A DNA stretch of 64,000 bases. Source: Lysinibacillus sp. ZYM-1 (GTDB lineage: Bacteria; Bacillota; Bacilli; Bacillales_A; Planococcaceae). The translations under genes were made by a program, and so were the position numbers. Location of the stretch: assembly GCF_001308875.1 (NCBI RefSeq), contig NZ_KQ465108.1, positions 1 through 64,000 of the forward strand, given 5' to 3'. Position 1 is the stretch's first letter; each line of letters begins with the position of its first letter. The notes below the pieces were generated by a model. The model worked only from the letters and a program-made list of their open reading frames with translations, ran no database searches and was not told where the DNA came from. Shown one piece after another: positions 36,752-45,263 of the stretch.

Positions 36752-38149
36752 TTAAATCAAAAATACTGCCACAATCGTTGTCACAACAAGCCCAATGACT
36801 ACAGGGATTAAGTTCCGCCTTGCGAGTTCAAATGGGCTCACATTACAAATGGCAGCAGCTGGAATTAAAGCCCAAGGAATCAATGTCCCTCCACCAACCC
36901 AGATGGCTGTAATCTGCCCTAAAGCAGTTAAAGTAGCTGTCCCTCCACCGATGGCATTGCCGAACAAACTACCGACAGAGCCTGCTAAGGATATTCCTGA
37001 GAAGCCCGAACCATCTAATCCAGTAATAGCGCCAACCACAGCCAAAGTGACAACTGCAATTTCCTTCGTTAAAGGTACTACTGCTGCAAGACCAACACCG
37101 AGATCATTGACAATACCGTGCGAGGTAGCGGGTAAATGATCTCCGAGAATTTGTGTGAAGCCCGCATCTCCTAGATAGAAGAAAGCCGCAATCGGGATAA
37201 CAGGTCCGAAGACTTTAAAGCCGAATTGAAACCCTTGAATTAAATAGCTTGTTGTTTTTTCAAGGCCCTCTGTTTTATGAGCTACAATACTAAGCAAAAG
37301 CAATATAAAAACGGAGGTTCCACCAATTAAGGCAGTGGCATCGCCACCCTGTAATTTGAACACAGACATAGCGATTACATCTAAGATAAAGGCAATGGGA
37401 ATAAGCACAGCGAAGAAACGTTTTTGCCCAATCGACAGTAAAGTGCCCACCATTTCTTGGTCACCGTCTTCCTCTGCCTTATTGTCTGTATTTAAAAGTA
37501 AAGTCCCACGTTTCATATCTCGACGCAAGAAAATATAAGCAACAATTGTCGTCACTACCCCCATTGTAATGACGAGCGGAATACTAGCAGATACAACATC
37601 ACCAACAGGTATTCCAGCAGCATCAGCAGTCAGCTTTGGAGCTCCCTGGATCACAAAATCACTCGATAATGCTATACCATGACCAAACAAGTTCATCGCC
37701 ATGGCAACGCCAAGTGCTGGCAAGCCCGCACGAATCGCAACAGGTAAGAGCACCGCCCCTAATAGTGCCACAGCAGGTGAAGGCCAGAAAAACCAAGAAA
37801 TAATCATCATTAACAGACCAATCGTCCAATAGGCAAGAGCTGGCGTTTTAATGATTTTCGTAAATGGAGCCACCATGACCTCATTAATCCCTGAAGTCAT
37901 CATGACTCGACTCATGGCAACAATAATTGAAATGATCAAAATAGTTGATAACAGCTCTGTAATGGCATAAATAAAGCTATTAAAAACACCACTAATGGAC
38001 GCAGTGAAATCGCCAGTCGCAACAATCGCTAGCATGAATATGCCTACTACACAAATGAGGGTGGTATCGCGACGTTTAATCATAAATCCGATGATAAGTA
38101 CAATAAAAACAACGTAAATCCAATGGAGTGCAGTAAATTCAACTCCCAT
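36752..38149 (-). CDS. Multi-pass membrane permease, unassigned (IT-like)
   Basis: A 465-residue protein with about 12 TM segments. MGVEFTALHWIYVVFIVLII opens it; MFWPSPAVALLGAVLL-like (SWFFWPSPAVALLG), NLFGHGIALSSDFVIQGAP and AIGGGTATLTALGQITAIW are conserved-looking polar motifs within the membrane. It resembles ion-transporter-superfamily carriers such as short-chain fatty acid or citrate permeases, but I could not assign the family. ATG at 38149 follows GAGGGGGAAACGT; the in-frame TTG at 38164 is upstream of that. It stands alone. Confidence 0.6.
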   Translation of the reverse strand: MGVEFTALHWIYVVFIVLIIGFMIKRRDTTLICVVGIFMLAIVATGDFTASISGVFNSFIYAITELLSTILIISIIVAMSRVMMTSGINEVMVAPFTKIIKTPALAYWTIGLLMMIISWFFWPSPAVALLGAVLLPVAIRAGLPALGVAMAMNLFGHGIALSSDFVIQGAPKLTADAAGIPVGDVVSASIPLVITMGVVTTIVAYIFLRRDMKRGTLLLNTDNKAEEDGDQEMVGTLLSIGQKRFFAVLIPIAFILDVIAMSVFKLQGGDATALIGGTSVFILLLLSIVAHKTEGLEKTTSYLIQGFQFGFKVFGPVIPIAAFFYLGDAGFTQILGDHLPATSHGIVNDLGVGLAAVVPLTKEIAVVTLAVVGAITGLDGSGFSGISLAGSVGSLFGNAIGGGTATLTALGQITAIWVGGGTLIPWALIPAAAICNVSPFELARRNLIPVVIGLVVTTIVAVFLI

Positions 38150-38809
38150 ACGTTTCCCCCTCAATATTCGATCTGATTCTATAGAATATGAAGAGAAAAA
38201 AAGTTGGTGATGGATTTGAAAAATTTCGATTTAGGTAAAAGGTTAGATGATTGCAATAATATTAATAAAATAAAAGGGATGATTCATAAGGCAATAGTAT
38301 ATTTATTAGGATTAATTTGTTTTCCATCTTTTTTAGCATAGAAAATAACCTTCCAATCAACTTTTAGGAAGTATGCATCCCATTGTTTGCGTATTTGTAA
38401 ATATATAGTAAAGTATGGATAAAATAAAAATGCCGTTGTCATCCTATCGACGATTAAAGACATAAAAGAATTTCATTGAATCCTTGTATTCATGAACGAA
38501 AGGGGGGAAACGATACTGAGTAATTGAAATAAAGACAACTAATTCCTATTATCGTATATAAAAAAGGTCGATTCATTAACATGGAAATTGATCTTTTTAA
38601 TTCCTGTCAAAACTTATGAGTTGTGAAACGAGGCAATTAAGACAGATAATGATATAGAAGGTGTTTTTATAAACAAACTTATTATTGCTTCAGAAGTGTA
38701 GTTCATGATGAACATAAGCGGATTAAAGATCCTTATCGGGGTTGAGAGTTTCCAGGTTGGGTAGTAGAAGAAAATGAAAAGATAAAGAAGGAGATAAAGG
38801 GAAGATTAT
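38150..38809. other. Noncoding stretch, possible decayed coding fragment
   Basis: About 660 bases with no intact gene. Around 38690-38760 short frames such as VVHDEHKRIKDPYRG can be read, possibly a decayed gene remnant, but I could not identify it. The final AAGGAGATAAAGGGAAG belongs to the beta-helix gene. Confidence 0.4.
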
Positions 38810-40207
38810 ATGAAGAAATGGATATTATTTATTTTAGTAATAGCTGTTGTTATGATCACTTTAACGATTAATCATTCGAATACGGAACAAAATGAGTCCA
38901 TATTCGTAGACATCAATGGAAATGATTTAAATGATGGTTCTCAATCAAAACCATACCGTACCCTTAAAAAGGCAGCATTAGAAGCTAAGGCAGGGACAAC
39001 TGTATTTATACGGAACGGCATATATAACGAAAAGCTTTCGGTTATACATAGTGGCACAAAATCAAAACCAGTTATTTTCCAGGCGTATAAAAATGAAAAA
39101 GTTGTTCTCAGTGGAAAGAAGATGAAGAGTGCCGATGGTGTTACATCCATTATTACAATAAAGAATAAGAATTACGTTACTATTAGTGGACTTACTATAC
39201 AAGATTTAACAACTAAACAAAAAGATGAAACAGTGATGGGGATCTACGTAACAGGCTCCAGTAGCCATATTACACTAGAAAAAAATCATGTAAAAAGGAT
39301 AAAGACTTTAGCTGAAGATGGAAATGGACATGGGATTGCTATCTACGGAACAGGTTCAATGAGAGATACAAATATTTTAGGTAATACAGTAGAAGATTTA
39401 ACGTTAGGTGCAAGTGAATCACTTGTTCTTAATGGTAATATTGATGGATTTAAGATAGAAAATAATGTAGTTCGACGAAGTAATAATATTGGAATAGATT
39501 TAATTGGATTTGAAGGAGTTTCAAATGATAAAAAAGTAGACTTTGTACGAAACGGTGTTGTTATAAATAATAAGGTTTATGAAATTTCTTCTTATGGTAA
39601 TCCCGCGTATGGGGAGAACTATGCGGCTGGAGGAATTTACGTAGATGGTGGAAAGAATATAACGATCGAGAAAAATACCCTTTATAAGAATGATATCGGA
39701 ATTGAAGTTACCTCTGAACATGCAAAAAAGTATGCAGATAATATAAAAGTACTAAATAATACAATTTATAATAACTTTTTCACAGGAATATCGATTGGTG
39801 GATATGATAAAAAAAGAGGCGGAACAAAAAATTCAATTATCTCTCACAATATTATTTACCGTAATGATACGAAGGGATTAGAAGGAGGACAGCTTTTATT
39901 GCAGCATGATACGCAGAATAATGTAATAGAAAAAAATATACTGACAGCTGGAACTTCTCGAATATTTATAGCCAACTATTTTACAAGTAATAGAAAAAAT
40001 AAGTTGAAGAGGAATGTATTTCATAAGGAGAATGGGGAGGATGGTATTTGGATATGGAAGGAAAAGGAGTATGACTCGTTTTCTAAGTTTAAAATCGCTT
40101 CAAAAAGTGATTCAAAATCTAGTTATTTAGATCCAAAATATAAAAGTGTAGACAAATATGATTTTAGACTTGAAAAAGATTCACCTGCGGAAAATATAGT
40201 GAAGTAA
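38810..40207 (+). CDS. Secreted right-handed parallel beta-helix protein
   Basis: A 465-residue secreted or membrane-tethered protein. The N-terminus MKKWILFILVIAVVMITLTI is a signal peptide or anchor. SIFVDINGNDLNDGSQSKPYR opens the DUF1565/PL-type fold, then many beta-helix rungs (ITIKNKNYVTISGLTIQDL, VLNGNIDGFKIENNVVRRSN, ITIEKNTLYKNDIGIEVTS) follow, typical of polysaccharide lyase 9/NosD-like proteins. EFYGGIYVDGGKNITIEK style stacks are visible. It may bind or cleave a polysaccharide; catalytic residues cannot be assigned. AAGGAGATAAAGGG precedes the ATG. Confidence 0.7.
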   Translation: MKKWILFILVIAVVMITLTINHSNTEQNESIFVDINGNDLNDGSQSKPYRTLKKAALEAKAGTTVFIRNGIYNEKLSVIHSGTKSKPVIFQAYKNEKVVLSGKKMKSADGVTSIITIKNKNYVTISGLTIQDLTTKQKDETVMGIYVTGSSSHITLEKNHVKRIKTLAEDGNGHGIAIYGTGSMRDTNILGNTVEDLTLGASESLVLNGNIDGFKIENNVVRRSNNIGIDLIGFEGVSNDKKVDFVRNGVVINNKVYEISSYGNPAYGENYAAGGIYVDGGKNITIEKNTLYKNDIGIEVTSEHAKKYADNIKVLNNTIYNNFFTGISIGGYDKKRGGTKNSIISHNIIYRNDTKGLEGGQLLLQHDTQNNVIEKNILTAGTSRIFIANYFTSNRKNKLKRNVFHKENGEDGIWIWKEKEYDSFSKFKIASKSDSKSSYLDPKYKSVDKYDFRLEKDSPAENIVK

Positions 40208-40395
40208 GAGAGTTCTAATACTTCATGAGGGTTAGCAGTGGCTAGGCAGCTCTTTTCTTACGATTAGTCAAGTATCTATGGTAAATTTCTTAACTTTCTG
40301 ATGTTAATTTGATAAATTGGGCTATGCCGAATAAGCCTAGTGATTTTTCGATTTTTCATAAGGCTTTAGTATGTTAAACTAATGCTACGACTGTA

Positions 40396-41607
40396 CTAGG
40401 GGGCTAACCTGTAGTCGTAGTTTTGATTATGTGTGACAAGAAAGAAGATCGTTTTCAATAACTTGTTTACACATGCGATGGAGGCAACCTTATGACATTT
40501 GTTATAGGGTTGCCTTTTTAATTTATCGTAGTACTCAACGATGTGATTTCCACCAAATCGTCGCTGTCTAATCATGTTCTGAACGGTTAGATACATTATT
40601 TTACGTAGGTGTTTATTGCCGCGTTTATTAATCTTGTCTTTAGCTATAAACTTCCCGGATTGATACCGCCTAATATCAATGCCTGTATAGGCATTCAACT
40701 GTCTGTTGTTGTCAAACCTCTGAATGCTCCCAATTTCTGCTATGATTCTGACAGCTGTGTTAGCTCCAATAGCCGGAATACTACGTATTATGCTATACTC
40801 TTCAAGCCTTTCGGCTATCAACTCCATTTTACTGATACATTGTTCTTTCTGAAGGAGAAGCTCTTGAAACCGTTTAGCATATACACGAACTTGATCACAA
40901 ACCACATCTGTTGAAGACGCGGCGGGGTAAGATTGCTTTGCGGCCTCCATTAATTCAACAGCTTTTTCCCCTGCTTTATTTACTGCCATTCGTTTATTTG
41001 TGTTTGCGAGTATTCGGTTTTTAATGATTGTTTTTGAATGATTCAAGACTAGATCTGGATGAGGGTATAATTGTACTACGTTAAGGAACAGTTCAGACTT
41101 AGTCGTGAAGATATTCTCGAGTTCAGGAAATGTTTCCTGGACGACCTTATGCAATCGACTGCGAGTGACGCTCAATTCATCATCCAATTCGCTGTAGTGT
41201 CTCGATAATCGTTTTAACTGACGGTAAACATCATTGGAGTCTGTTTCAATCCGTCTTTCGTGTGTAAAGTGTGTGAGTGCCAATCGATGTGCATCACTTC
41301 GGTCTGTTTTGTGAATCCGTAAGGAATCACATTGGAGTTTTGCTTCCAAGGGATTTAATAGGCAATAACTATAGTTGTTCTCTTGCATGAAACGTTCCAG
41401 TGTTCTTGAATAGACTCCTGTAGATTCAAATACGATATGAGGTTGCTCATCATATCCTTCAATTAAGTCATCAATTAACTTTTTAAGGTCCATAAATCCT
41501 GGACGATTGTGCGCAATTTCCTTTTCCAACTGACATTTTTTCAGCGCGTTATAGACAACCATATAACTCTTTCCCATACTAATATCAAAGGCGATGACAT
41601 GTTTCAT
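40396..41607 (-). CDS. IS110-family transposase (RuvC-like DEDD recombinase)
   Basis: A 403-residue recombinase. The RuvC-like N-terminal domain has Asp8 in VIAFDIS, Glu61 in IVFESTGVY, and Asp102/Asp105 in KTDRSDAHRLA, the DEDD set. The C-terminal transposase_20 domain (about 260-385) holds IRSIPAIGANTAVRIIAE and YQSGKF, with the likely catalytic Ser near 317. IS110 recombinases act with a bridge RNA from the element's end. I chose ATG at 41607 behind AGGGAGGGAG; a longer ORF to 41661 is possible. The gene appears intact. The track of noncoding DNA upstream is consistent with the RNA. Confidence 0.88.
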   Translation of the reverse strand: MKHVIAFDISMGKSYMVVYNALKKCQLEKEIAHNRPGFMDLKKLIDDLIEGYDEQPHIVFESTGVYSRTLERFMQENNYSYCLLNPLEAKLQCDSLRIHKTDRSDAHRLALTHFTHERRIETDSNDVYRQLKRLSRHYSELDDELSVTRSRLHKVVQETFPELENIFTTKSELFLNVVQLYPHPDLVLNHSKTIIKNRILANTNKRMAVNKAGEKAVELMEAAKQSYPAASSTDVVCDQVRVYAKRFQELLLQKEQCISKMELIAERLEEYSIIRSIPAIGANTAVRIIAEIGSIQRFDNNRQLNAYTGIDIRRYQSGKFIAKDKINKRGNKHLRKIMYLTVQNMIRQRRFGGNHIVEYYDKLKRQPYNKCHKVASIACVNKLLKTIFFLVTHNQNYDYRLAP

Positions 41608-41834
41608 GTTCTCCCTCCCTATGTGTTTTGAAGTCTTTACATTAACCTTATTGATTCCCATTTCTTATACACGATCTCAAAGGATCCAACATACTTAAAC
41701 CTGATTCAAATAAGGTTGTGAAGTAGATCAGTTTTTTTTACGGATTCAAGATCCAAAGAGCTGCCCGACCTATTCTTCACCTCTACTATATAAAAAAATA
41801 GTAGTACGAACCAATGCCTTGGTCTGCACTACTA
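41608..41834 (-). ncRNA. Candidate IS110 bridge RNA leader
   Basis: The 227-base leader of the transposase gene contains no ORF but has a hairpin at its 5' end on the minus strand, TAGTAGT...ACTACTA (41799-41834), with an internal loop and CCAA/TTGG inner stem, followed by a T run. In IS110 elements the noncoding end next to the transposase start encodes a roughly 150-200 nt RNA whose loops pair with donor and target DNA. Position and structure fit; base pairing with the ends was not verified. Confidence 0.45.
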
Positions 41835-41899
41835 ATCTTAGTATGTTTTTCTTATTGTACTAGCAGTGCACTTTGGATGTTTCTCTGTTTTAAAATAAA

Positions 41900-41935
41900 C
41901 TAAAAGTACTTCTGATTAAATCTCTTCCTAATCTG
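41900..41935 (-). pseudogene. Decayed 3' end of a tyrosine recombinase, copy C
   Basis: On the minus strand RKRFNQKYF and a stop can be read, matching the tail of the fragments at 54167 and 56632. The flank TTTCTCTGTTTTAAAATAAAC is shared with them. Only about 11 codons survive next to the IS110 end. The homology rests on a short run plus shared flanks. Confidence 0.4.
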
Positions 41936-42217
41936 GGATACGAATGTGTTTGACCTTTCAAGGGGATTCTTTTATTTATTCTAGTGCTCAATATAAAAAG
42001 GCTTAGGAGCTATTCCTAAGCTTTTTTGAGATTTGCGTCTAATTTAATTTCCTGCTTTCACACGCATTAATAGAACGGAAGGAAGTTGCTATAAATTTTG
42101 TTTTCCTAAATTTGGTTTCCGTTAAGTATACTGCTAATAAGGACAACAAGGAGATCTCTTTGTTCCAAATACCCTGAGTGATGAAATCGGTCACTTATCT
42201 AAGGAGGAAATTCTGTT
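41936..42217. other. Noncoding stretch before serine hydrolase gene
   Basis: It holds one repeat copy (41960-42031) and a terminator. The last 100 bases should contain the promoter for the serine hydrolase. Nothing else is recognised. Confidence 0.4.
41996..42027 (+). terminator. Terminator AAGGCTTAGGA/TCCTAAGCTTTTTT
   Basis: The stem GCTTAGGA/TCCTAAGC with a 5-nt loop and a T run is a good plus-strand terminator, though no plus-strand gene lies just upstream. Related copies lie near 44545 and at 47472. Confidence 0.6.
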
Positions 42218-44299
42218 ATGAAAGGTAAACTATCTGGGGTGTTAGCCGCTACATTAGCGCTAACGATGTTTCTACCAACAGGGGCAATGGCGTTTTCTAA
42301 CAGTAAGACTACAGTTGTAGCTAATCAAGAAGTAGCTAACCAAAAACTGGAGAAAATTGGGGCGGAGAAGGCTGAGCTACTCACGGAGTCCTATGAGACG
42401 GCTAGCGTGCAATATGCGTTAATTGATAATGGCAAGGTTATTTTGTCAGGTCAAACAGGCAAGCACGATTTAAAAGGAGAACAGTCGCTAACCAAAGATA
42501 CCCTATACGGGATTGGTTCAGTCAGTAAAATGTATACAGCAGCAGCAGTGATGAAATTGGTCGACGAAGGAAAAGTGGATTTGGATGCTCCTCTTGCTAC
42601 CTATATTCCTGATTTTAAGATGAAGGACGAACGATACAAACGCATTACACCGCGGATGCTGTTGAACCATTCCTCTGGCTTGCAAGGAACAATTTATAGT
42701 AATGCAATTTTATTTAAAGATAATGATACCTATGTCCATGATACCTTGTTAGAGCAATTGGCCAACCAAAGCCTGAAGGCAGACCCTGGCGCGTTCTCGG
42801 TATACTGCAATGACGGCTATACGCTGGCCGAGATTATGGTGGAAAGAGTCAGCGGTATGAGCTTTACCGCATTTCTACATCAGCAGTTTACAGAGCCCTT
42901 AAAGCTTAATCATACGAAAACGCCGCATGACAAATGGGAAGACGTTAAGCAGGCTGGACTTTATACTCCATCTTACCAAGGGAAGCTTCCTACTGAATCA
43001 GTGAATTTGATTGGTTCGGGGGGGATTTCTTCGACTGCAGAAGATATGGTGCGATTCTCACAATTATTTATGGGACTAGAAAAAGAGATTCTCTCTGATA
43101 AGGCAGTCAAGACTATGGAGCAAGAGGAATATAAAAAGGGAATGTGGCCGGGTGATGGAGATAATATTTTGAATTATGGTCTTGGGTGGGATAGTGTGAA
43201 ACTCTATCCATTCAGTGAATATGGGATAAGAGCTTTGGCAAAAGGCGGTGGCACAGTACTGCAACATGCTTCACTGGTTGTTCTACCGGAACAGAAAATG
43301 GCCGCTGCTGTGGTTTCGTCTGGCGGAAGCAGCACTACAAATCAACTGATGGCGACTGAATTACTGCTTGCCACGCTCAAAGAGAAAGGCACAATAAAAA
43401 ATATTAAACCGAACAAATCCTTTGGCAAGCCGATCAAGACCAAATTACCTCAAGAATTAGTAAAGAAAGCAGGCTTTTACGGGAATAGTAACAGTCATTT
43501 CAAAATAGAAATTACGAGGAATGGAGAACTATTCTTATCATCAAATCCAGAAGAAAATTATATATATACTGAGAATGGAAGCTTTATTAATGAGAAGGGT
43601 ACCTCCAAGCTCGACTTTGTCACTGAGAAGAATGGGCGTACTTATTTGAAAAAGAGCGCTTATCAACCAATACCAGGTTTTGGGCAAATTGCGATGACTC
43701 ACTATTTAGCTGAGAAACTAGAAGACAACGTACTATCGAAGGAAACTGCAGCCGCATGGACAAAACGGGAGGGCGTCAAGTTCTATCTCGTGAACGAAAA
43801 ATATAGTTCTGCTCAATATCTCATACCGAAAATTCTTACTAAACAAATTAATCGTCAGGAAGATCTGACGGGCTATTGGGAGGGCAGAAAAATTACAGGA
43901 CCAAACGAGGCGGCGCATCAGCTCCAAATCCCAGTGATATATGGACGTGATACGACGGAATCCCGTTTCTATACAGAAAGCGATAATGAATACATGGAAA
44001 TGTCCGGACTCTTATACGTAAGTGGAACCAACTTAAAACCGCTTGAAGAAGTCCAATCATTCAAAGTTACGTTGCAAGCAAACGGGTATGCGGAATGGTA
44101 TACGATCCCACAAGCAGTAGCAGGGAAAACGATGACCGTGGCGTTGCCATCGAAGAGTTCATTTGCGGTGTATGATGAGCAGGGCGTATGCGTCAATTTT
44201 ACCTATGTAAGCGGCAATAACAAAGTAAAACTACCGAAGAATGGAATGGTTGTATTTGCTGGAAAACCGAACTCGGAGTTTGCCATCACACTGAACTAG
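42218..44299 (+). CDS. Secreted serine hydrolase, class C beta-lactamase-like
   Basis: A 693-residue secreted protein. The signal peptide MKGKLSGVLAATLALTMFLP ends near GAMAFS. The beta-lactamase/transpeptidase-like domain (about 40-390) has the SxxK motif SVSK (Ser101-Lys104), the YxN motif YCN (Tyr196, Asn198) and a late AKGGGTVLQHAS triad region in place of KTG. The following C-terminal region (about 400-693) is a separate unassigned domain of beta-rich look. Function may be an esterase or D-amino-acid peptidase rather than a true beta-lactamase. Codon use in the 3' half looks richer in G and C than in its neighbours, a possible sign of transfer; I did not compute it. Confidence 0.8.
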   Translation: MKGKLSGVLAATLALTMFLPTGAMAFSNSKTTVVANQEVANQKLEKIGAEKAELLTESYETASVQYALIDNGKVILSGQTGKHDLKGEQSLTKDTLYGIGSVSKMYTAAAVMKLVDEGKVDLDAPLATYIPDFKMKDERYKRITPRMLLNHSSGLQGTIYSNAILFKDNDTYVHDTLLEQLANQSLKADPGAFSVYCNDGYTLAEIMVERVSGMSFTAFLHQQFTEPLKLNHTKTPHDKWEDVKQAGLYTPSYQGKLPTESVNLIGSGGISSTAEDMVRFSQLFMGLEKEILSDKAVKTMEQEEYKKGMWPGDGDNILNYGLGWDSVKLYPFSEYGIRALAKGGGTVLQHASLVVLPEQKMAAAVVSSGGSSTTNQLMATELLLATLKEKGTIKNIKPNKSFGKPIKTKLPQELVKKAGFYGNSNSHFKIEITRNGELFLSSNPEENYIYTENGSFINEKGTSKLDFVTEKNGRTYLKKSAYQPIPGFGQIAMTHYLAEKLEDNVLSKETAAAWTKREGVKFYLVNEKYSSAQYLIPKILTKQINRQEDLTGYWEGRKITGPNEAAHQLQIPVIYGRDTTESRFYTESDNEYMEMSGLLYVSGTNLKPLEEVQSFKVTLQANGYAEWYTIPQAVAGKTMTVALPSKSSFAVYDEQGVCVNFTYVSGNNKVKLPKNGMVVFAGKPNSEFAITLN

Positions 44300-44321
44300 C
44301 TACAATAAAAATAGGCTTTTT

Positions 44322-44364
44322 ACAAAACCAGTAAGACACGGAAAAGGTGTTTTACTGGTTTTGT
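44322..44364 (+). terminator. Terminator ACAAAACCAGTAA/TTACTGGTTTTGT
   Basis: A perfect 13-bp stem with a 17-nt loop lies 23 nt past the stop of the serine hydrolase gene, followed by TCTATTTTTG. Confidence 0.8.
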
Positions 44365-45263
44365 TCTATTTTTGAAGAAGTACTAGACATAACAACAAGA
44401 ACAAAAGTACCTCGAGTATACTATGAATACTTCATAATAGTTAGAAAGACCGCATCCATTTTGATTATTTTTCAATATGGAGTTGAGTTTTACTTTTGCT
44501 AATAAATAAAGGTTGAAGGGAATTTATTATCTATCTTTATTCTAAAACTCAATATTGAAAGGTTCAGGAATTATTCTTAAGCTTTTTTGAGGCATTCTGA
44601 AAGAAAAGTTATAGAAAATAACATTAATTTTAAATGAGTTATTTTAATACGGGCTCGCGTTTTATTGACGAAATTTATTTAAACAACTCAGTTTCCTCAA
44701 AACACATATGAATAAAATTAATCTCTTAGTTAGAAGATTTCTTTAAAAAATAAGATTTTATCCTAGTCAAATAGGTTTCGAGATGCATATTTATAGATAG
44801 AGCAGATATAGGAAAATGGGTGCGTAATAGAATGCCTTTTCGTTGAACCGAGTAAGATCTATATGTCTTGTAATAGCATGTTATCAATAGCTTATGTAGT
44901 AGTTTTTTATATGCATCGCCAGTCTGTTTCTACGTAATTGATTCATCTGAATCCAAGATGTATTTACAAATGTTGGAACGGAATTTAGCACCTGATCGCT
45001 TTCTTATCTATCGTAGACAGAAGAAGCAGTAGTTAAACGCTGACTGACAAAAAGTAAGCCAGCCAAAGAGTGGGTGATCATGAACCCAACTGGAATATGC
45101 ATATTCTTCAACACAAAATCGAAAAACGTTTTCATAATGCCGTGTCTAGAAAGGGCATTACACTTCGTTACTAAGTTTTCGTTATATAAGACCTATATCC
45201 ATTATAAAAAGGCTTTTGCTTTAAAAGTTTAAATAGATAAAAATGTAAAAGAAAGGAGATTTT
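44365..45263. other. Long noncoding stretch, nothing conclusive
   Basis: About 900 bases without a convincing gene. A decayed terminator-like repeat lies near 44545-44590. Around 45060-45180 a frame reads HILQHKIEKRFHNAVSRKG, possibly a remnant, but no family was recognised. The last part should contain the promoter of the SHAEG gene. Confidence 0.4.
44516..44592 (+). repeat. Direct repeat copy flanking serine hydrolase
   Basis: This copy shares AAGGG, TTTATTCTA, CTCAATAT and AAGCTTTTTTGAG in the same order with 41960-42031, upstream of the serine hydrolase gene. The stem of its terminator is degraded (AGGTTCAGGAA against TTCTTAAGCT). Confidence 0.5.

Larger units (their letters stand above)
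40392..41863 (-). mobile_element. IS110-family element (IS110 subgroup layout)
   Basis: A DEDD transposase gene with a long 5' noncoding leader (41608 to about 41860) and little 3' sequence, the IS110-type layout. No terminal inverted repeats are seen, as expected for the family. Both candidate ends carry TTAGTATGTT followed by TGTACTAG (40366-40399 on the left, 41838-41863 on the right), which I use as provisional boundaries; the exact ends are not proven. The right end abuts the remnant of a tyrosine recombinase gene. Confidence 0.6.

Noticed and set aside
42218..44299. Class C beta-lactamase identity for the serine hydrolase
   Set aside because: The fold motifs match, but the KTG box is replaced and a large extra domain is present, so I only call it beta-lactamase-like.
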